Positions 14,301-17,330 of a DNA stretch of 17,330 bases are shown here, one piece after another. The notes beneath the pieces were generated by a model, which did no database searches, was not told the origin of the DNA, and was given only the letters and a program-made list of their open reading frames with translations. Source of the stretch: Puniceicoccales bacterium. Its GTDB lineage: Bacteria; Verrucomicrobiota; Verrucomicrobiia; Opitutales; LL51. Made by a program: the position numbers and the translations under genes. The stretch is from the NCBI GenBank assembly GCA_031278845.1, contig JAITJQ010000080.1, positions 1 to 17,330 of the forward strand, in the 5' to 3' direction. The first letter of the stretch is position 1. Each line of letters begins with the position of its first letter.

Positions 14301-14482
14301 TCGGCAAACCAGACTGGAAGTTCCCCTGTCTTTTTTACTGGTGCTGGCGCTGGCACTGGCGCTGGCGTTACCACTGTCGTTGCCGCTGTTGCCTCTAATC
14401 CTTCGCTGTTAAAAGTAATACCCATAAAGCAGAGCAAAGAGACCTTTGCCCACAAACCGGTTATTGTAATCCATTTTTTCAT
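11333..14482 (-). CDS. Large exported helical protein of unknown function
   Basis: 1049 residues, not recognised. The start (MKKWITITGLWAKVSLLCFMG, then an Ala-rich end near 35) is an export signal, followed by a low-complexity linker of Pro, Ala and Val (VVTPAPVPAPAPVKK). The rest is mostly predicted helix, rich in Lys, Glu, Leu and Gln. Charged coiled-coil-like stretches lie in the last quarter (IEETKQDKKLSLEQKKKQIE and RHLNEMENGIRKM). Isolated patches such as GGNDTLRNNRTNF, RGGNAHDKPRRS and LCFLCHNEYSHGKLQPVAYYM might mark functional sites, but I cannot name a family. There are no transmembrane segments after the signal. AGGA lies ten bases before the ATG. Size, export and absence of known domains fit a surface or effector protein; this is inference. 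Confidence 0.8.
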   Translation of the reverse strand: MKKWITITGLWAKVSLLCFMGITFNSEGLEATAATTVVTPAPVPAPAPVKKTGELPVWFAEVLRNRAISLEDLGKSKEGKKILKEIRKTSLKDLVVGAWKNGCAVDQVVRAKKELAKKELQSFSVSVRSAIEQICFEKFGYKLNKKGSVKKPNVWNKTDTQLQTGGYLEVISYVIEKIISLSKENAVTDFDVKQFQFLLRELAQEYESEGLAPRGGNAHDKPRRSSMEIIKDLAQASKSVPAAKPATLHLDSYNIIFLAAAHLGRTLYNAKAKPFKEIWEQLSNNPFKVELEESALIWGTTKTEKGLTDIAKTFHDMDSGKMYIKGVPQNVLKNLGLCPTGGNDTLRNNRTNFEKQFFFLAMNLLPLLASSPKKSLPPEQVKELEQTENVIFLAIGALRLIEAAERGKEEFEVQVRNLCFALLRFQWSKVFFNGPDGKLKNVTPEYAENFQAKVQQEAERHCLVINKEFLNKFIIIPMVKQGVATFLVEYTKKEPLQKIKDLLQDISIRKQNSCRLFEIGRLLMLLQDNKINDGQRSRDNWEASAREIANLCFLCHNEYSHGKLQPVAYYMSFFLLEFVGYEGFFIGRDFHRNGFPPKSGLEYVNDSLYLHLIHINQYKEQSEKSELEQLIAEATIRFKQEKSMPRDPVNPVLVKEHFCKDIYDGKDVYDSINVENIMLILIRLVDRLAGANLSIAEVLQTTNYLKLLDDLRNYVYFFSNTLSLINLDLKQSQTNLNEILDSLGPKRDSHPFELTLCEAREILKETRSLLIGIKNSLTAGTADQKTKDRWTLEDIQEEIFRIEHDLIQQDNIKTYWDFLKENVELLHGFVLKRSELDEEIKKSSPENVLGKLRNEIRQYIGKFIDVIEQSCESFMETFKKNDKAIRNMQIDYLVSRKSPGIGLEALRKKLEPLNYLGTKVITDLQDLYEKGMTKIEETKQDKKLSLEQKKKQIERHLNEMENGIRKMGPGVIDAVGNNSFDGRSNFFDQIGGNILREQNQQAVKTIFESLPFKKERQAIAPSSHPPYPKTEDAVLRIIIPLRSDYNDRM
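14338..14370 (-). repeat. Short GGCGCT-type hexamer repeat encoding a Pro-Ala linker
   Basis: A run of six-base units (plus-strand GGTGCTGGCGCTGGCACTGG and on) encodes alternating Pro-Ala/Val just after the signal peptide of the 1049-residue protein. It keeps the frame and probably acts only as a flexible linker. Confidence 0.65.
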
Positions 14483-14602
14483 ATTGATTTTATCCTAGTC
14501 CTAAATTCTAGTTTGCAACCTTTTTTTGAAAAAATGTTAAAATATTGCGATCTTCATTTTTTTCTTGCTACTTTCAACGCATACTCCAAATTAAATTGAA
14601 GT
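14483..14602. promoter_or_regulatory. Divergent promoter region between the 1049-residue gene and oppA-like gene
   Basis: The hexamer TTGCAA at 14513-14518 reads the same on both strands. On the plus strand it is followed 19 bases later by TAAAAT (14538-14543), preceded by TGT as in an extended -10, a plausible promoter for the lipoprotein gene. On the minus strand a GGATAA sequence follows 17 bases after the same hexamer. Both assignments are weak, and sharing one -35 hexamer would make the two promoters mutually exclusive. Confidence 0.35.
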
Positions 14603-16174
14603 ATGAGAATCTTTAGAATAATTTTTCTTGTTTTTATCGGGTTTCTTTCTGGCTGTTTCCAACGGGAGAGCCATATTCTCCGCATTGGTAATGCGATTGA
14701 ACCGGAAACTTTAGATCCTCAACTTGCCCCCGGACTTTCCGAAGCCAAAATCATTACCGCCCTCTTTGAGGGTCTCCTGATTGCCGATGGCCGTACCCTT
14801 CAACCCATTCCGGGAATGGCCCGATCCTATACGCTTTCCCCCGATGGTTTGGTATACACTTTTTTCCTGCGTGAGGGTATTTTATGGTCCAACGGCGATC
14901 CCGTTGTCGCCCAGAATTTCGTAGATGTTATCGAACGCGGGCTCTGTAAATCCGTTGCATCGCCCTGGGTCGATTTCTATTTCATGCTCAAAAACGCCCA
15001 TTCCTACTATAATGGCGAAATTACTTCCTTTTCCCAGGTAGGGGCTAAGGCTTTATCGGCCCAAGTCCTTCAATTGACGCTGGAGCGTCCCGTTGATTTT
15101 TTCCCTTCTCTCCTAACCCATTGGGCCTGGCTACCGGTTAACCGCCAAGCGATCGAACGATCGGGTAACTTTTTTGACCGCGGTAACCGCTGGACACAGG
15201 TGAAAGATATCGTTACAAATGGCCCTTATCTATTGAAATCATCTAAGATTGGCGACAAAATCGTTCTCAAGAAGAACAAATGCTATTGGGATGCTTCCAA
15301 TGTGAGTATCGATTGCGTTCATTTTATTTCCAATATCTCTCCTGCAACCGAGGAAAATATGTTTATCACGGAGCAACTCGATATCACGGAAAATGTTCCC
15401 GCCGATAAGATTCAGTTCTACCGCGCCCAGGGTAAACTCCCCATGACGGTTTCATTGGGTACCTCTTTCTATTGGTTTAATTGTAAGCAAAAGCCCTTCG
15501 ATGACGTAAAAGTACGAAAGGCATTGAGTTTAGCCGTCGACCGCGACGCTATCGGGAAACTGCGGAATCGCGGTGCTGGATTCGAAGCCTATGCTCTCGT
15601 CCCTCCGGGAACGATGAACTATAACAGTGTTGAATTTTTTAAATACAGTGTAAAACGAGCCCGAAAATTACTGGCCGAATCGGGTTATCCCAATGGGGAA
15701 GGATTTCCCGAAATAACGATTTTATACAACGTGAGCGACAATTGGAAAATCGTAGCCGAAGCGGTTCAGGAGATGTGGCGTAAAAATCTCAATATCGATG
15801 TCAAATTACAGAGCATCGAGTGGGGCACTTTTTTAGCGGAGCGGCGGCAGCATAGATTCGATATTTGTCGAGGCGGTTGGGTTGGCGACTATAATGACGC
15901 CACCACATTTTTAAACCTGCTGCTCTCTGAAAATAACAATAACCACGCCCAGTGGGCCAATGAAATCTATGACCAAATGCTTTCTCGAGCTTCCCAGGAA
16001 AGGGATTCCCGTTCCCAAATATTAGCCGATGCAGAAGCTTTGATGATCAATGAAATGCCCATTATTCCGCTCTATTTCGAATCCATGTGCCATTTAGTAT
16101 CTTCCCGTATCAAGGGTTGGTATCCCAATATTCTCGATTGGCATCCGCTGAAATTTATTCACTTTAAAGAATAA
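14603..16174 (+). CDS. Peptide ABC transporter substrate-binding lipoprotein (OppA-like)
   Basis: 523 residues, the usual length for family 5 binding proteins (SBP_bac_5). The first 18 residues are a lipoprotein signal with lipobox LSGC (15-18), so the mature protein is anchored to a membrane through Cys18. Family marks follow: LRIGNAIEPETLDPQLAPG at the start, ALFEGLL, the Y.F.LREGILWSNGDPV block, NGPYLL and KNKCYWDA around 205-230, FDDVKVRKALSLAVDRDAI near 297-315 and the R..D....GW.GDYNDATTFL block near 417-433. It binds oligopeptides and hands them to an Opp/Dpp permease. No permease or ATPase gene is near it here, so it is an orphan binding protein in this window. The ribosome-binding site is weak (GAAG). 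accA follows after 46 bases. Confidence 0.93.
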   Translation: MRIFRIIFLVFIGFLSGCFQRESHILRIGNAIEPETLDPQLAPGLSEAKIITALFEGLLIADGRTLQPIPGMARSYTLSPDGLVYTFFLREGILWSNGDPVVAQNFVDVIERGLCKSVASPWVDFYFMLKNAHSYYNGEITSFSQVGAKALSAQVLQLTLERPVDFFPSLLTHWAWLPVNRQAIERSGNFFDRGNRWTQVKDIVTNGPYLLKSSKIGDKIVLKKNKCYWDASNVSIDCVHFISNISPATEENMFITEQLDITENVPADKIQFYRAQGKLPMTVSLGTSFYWFNCKQKPFDDVKVRKALSLAVDRDAIGKLRNRGAGFEAYALVPPGTMNYNSVEFFKYSVKRARKLLAESGYPNGEGFPEITILYNVSDNWKIVAEAVQEMWRKNLNIDVKLQSIEWGTFLAERRQHRFDICRGGWVGDYNDATTFLNLLLSENNNNHAQWANEIYDQMLSRASQERDSRSQILADAEALMINEMPIIPLYFESMCHLVSSRIKGWYPNILDWHPLKFIHFKE

Positions 16175-16220
16175 ATCGAATTTTATTGCCTAGGGGTCCG
16201 AAGATTGCTTTATTAAACCA

Positions 16221-17204
16221 ATGTTCGGTCGGAAGTCTAAAGATTCTCAGTATGTTCTCGAGTTCGAAAAGCCTTTACGCGAACTACAGAAAAATCTCGA
16301 TGAACTCATTGCGCGTTCCCAGGATGCTAAGGTTGATATCAGCTGCGAAATCCATGCCCTCGAACAAAAAATCGCCAGCGAAGAACGCAATATCTTCGCT
16401 AACCTTTCCATTTGGCAACGCGTACTCATTGCGAGACATCCCTGCCGCCCCTACGCCAGAGATTATATCGATAACATTTTTTCTGATTTCCAAGAACTCC
16501 ATGGCGATCGGTTATTTAACGACGATCGTGCGATTATCGGTGGTTTTGCAACCCTTCAAGAGGAATCGGTTATGGTCATTGGTGAACAAAAAGGACGATC
16601 CCTCAATGAAAATATCGAATGCAATTTCGGTTGCCCTTACCCGGAAGGTTATCGAAAAGCTCTGCGCCTCATGAAATTGGCAGAAAAATTTTCCCTGCCT
16701 CTCATCACCTTCGTTGATACACCGGGCGCTTACCCCGGTATCGGATCCGAAGAACGCCACGTCGCAGAATCCATCGCCGTCAATTTACGTGATATGGGAC
16801 GCCTTGAAACATCGATTGTCTCCATCATCATCGGTGAAGGAGGGTCCGGCGGAGCATTGGGTATCGCCGTAGCCGATCGGGTACTCGCTTTGGAAAATTC
16901 TTATTATTCGGTTATTTCTCCTGAAGGTTGCGCCGCTATCCTTTGGAAGGATCGAAAATTTGCACCGGAAGCCGCGGAAGCACTGCAGCTGTCTCCTGAA
17001 AATTTACTAAAATTTGGCATCGTCGAAGAAATTTTACCCGAACCCCTCGGTGGCGCTCACCGTAACTCCGATGCCGTTTTCGCCTCCACCAAAGAGGCTA
17101 TCCTGCGACACTTGAAGGCTCTAAAGAAATTTTCCCCTAAACAACTCCTCGAAAAACGTTACGCGCGCTTTCGCCATGTCGGCATTTTTTCCGAAGAAGT
17201 TTAG
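16221..17204 (+). CDS. accA: Acetyl-CoA carboxylase carboxyltransferase subunit alpha
   Basis: 327 residues, full length for AccA. With AccD it moves the carboxyl group from carboxybiotin on AccB to acetyl-CoA, giving malonyl-CoA, the committed step of fatty acid synthesis in the cytoplasm. The N-terminal helix YVLEFEKPLRELQKNLDEL is typical. RHPCRPYARDYID and FQELHGDR (72-96) follow, then NFGCPYPEGYRKALRLM (135-151), FVDTPGAYPGIGSEERHVAE (164-183) and IIGEGGSGGALGIAVADRVL (203-222), with ISPEGCAAILWKD (232-244). These are the crotonase-fold motifs that shape the acyl-CoA and biotin sites. The start at 16221 fits the family's N-terminus but has no clear Shine-Dalgarno sequence. accD is not in the window. 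The stop is followed at once by a GC-rich hairpin block. Confidence 0.97.
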   Translation: MFGRKSKDSQYVLEFEKPLRELQKNLDELIARSQDAKVDISCEIHALEQKIASEERNIFANLSIWQRVLIARHPCRPYARDYIDNIFSDFQELHGDRLFNDDRAIIGGFATLQEESVMVIGEQKGRSLNENIECNFGCPYPEGYRKALRLMKLAEKFSLPLITFVDTPGAYPGIGSEERHVAESIAVNLRDMGRLETSIVSIIIGEGGSGGALGIAVADRVLALENSYYSVISPEGCAAILWKDRKFAPEAAEALQLSPENLLKFGIVEEILPEPLGGAHRNSDAVFASTKEAILRHLKALKKFSPKQLLEKRYARFRHVGIFSEEV

Positions 17205-17205
17205 C

Positions 17206-17294
17206 CCAGGGGGGCTCCGCCCCCCTGGACCCCCCGCAAGGAGGTGTTGCTGTGGGGCTCCGCCCCACACCCCGCAAGGAGGCATAGCCTCCTT
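17206..17294. repeat. Block of three perfect GC-rich hairpins
   Basis: CCAGGGGGGC/GCCCCCCTGG (17206-17215 and 17219-17228, loop TCC), TGTGGGGC/GCCCCACA (17251-17258 and 17262-17269, loop TCC) and AAGGAGGC/GCCTCCTT (17276-17283 and 17287-17294, loop ATA) follow one another. CCCCGCAAGGAGG occurs twice, at 17232-17244 and 17270-17282, 38 bases apart. No T-run follows the first hairpin, so it is not a classic rho-independent terminator, though it could still slow or stop transcription after accA. The block resembles intergenic palindromic repeat elements. Confidence 0.8.
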
Positions 17295-17330
17295 GACCTC
17301 CTTCGGCGGCCGAGCCCGGCGCGGAACGCG

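Noticed and set aside
14603..16174. A complete peptide transport operon around the OppA-like gene
   Set aside because: No permease or ATPase gene occurs on either side; the next gene is accA.

Overview
The window looks like a piece of an AT-rich bacterial chromosome, most likely from a host-associated member of the PVC group (Verrucomicrobiota or Chlamydiota relatives). That placement is an inference. It rests on the Na_H_antiport_3-type antiporter, which I know mainly from Chlamydiae and Verrucomicrobiota, and on a run of secreted ankyrin-repeat and macro-like proteins, a repertoire typical of bacteria living in or on eukaryotic cells. No rRNA or species-level marker is present.

Positions 1-7536 form an accessory island read entirely on the minus strand. 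It holds four ankyrin-repeat genes or broken genes (1-766 partial, 873-1774 frameshifted, 1911-3099 split, 3183-4280), a duplicated 3' scrap of an ankyrin gene (4477-4754), an IS982-like transposase remnant with both terminal inverted repeats (4751-5119), and an 801-residue secreted protein made of two copies of one macro-like domain (5131-7536). The products share a similar short N-terminal export signal (Lys-rich start, then a Leu/Gly-rich core with LG.G, ending near TQ.QA), so they look like one expanding family of exported proteins. Frameshifts, a 24-bp repeat that differs in copy number between paralogues, and IS debris show that the island is being actively rearranged.

Positions 7792-8424 carry a flavodoxin-family gene and tRNA-Phe(GAA), both on the minus strand. 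Positions 8550-9641 (plus) encode an unrecognised secreted protein with 22-residue Pro-rich repeats. Positions 9902-11305 (plus) encode the antiporter, and 11333-14482 (minus, converging on it) encode a 1049-residue exported protein of unknown function. After a divergent promoter region come two housekeeping-type genes on the plus strand: an OppA-like lipoprotein (14603-16174) and accA (16221-17204). The window ends in a GC-rich block of three consecutive perfect hairpins that differs sharply in composition from everything before it.

The best candidates for something undescribed are the tandem macro-like exported protein, the ankyrin/IS rearrangement hot spot, the 13-bp palindrome built into an ankyrin-gene promoter, and the two large exported proteins without recognisable domains.
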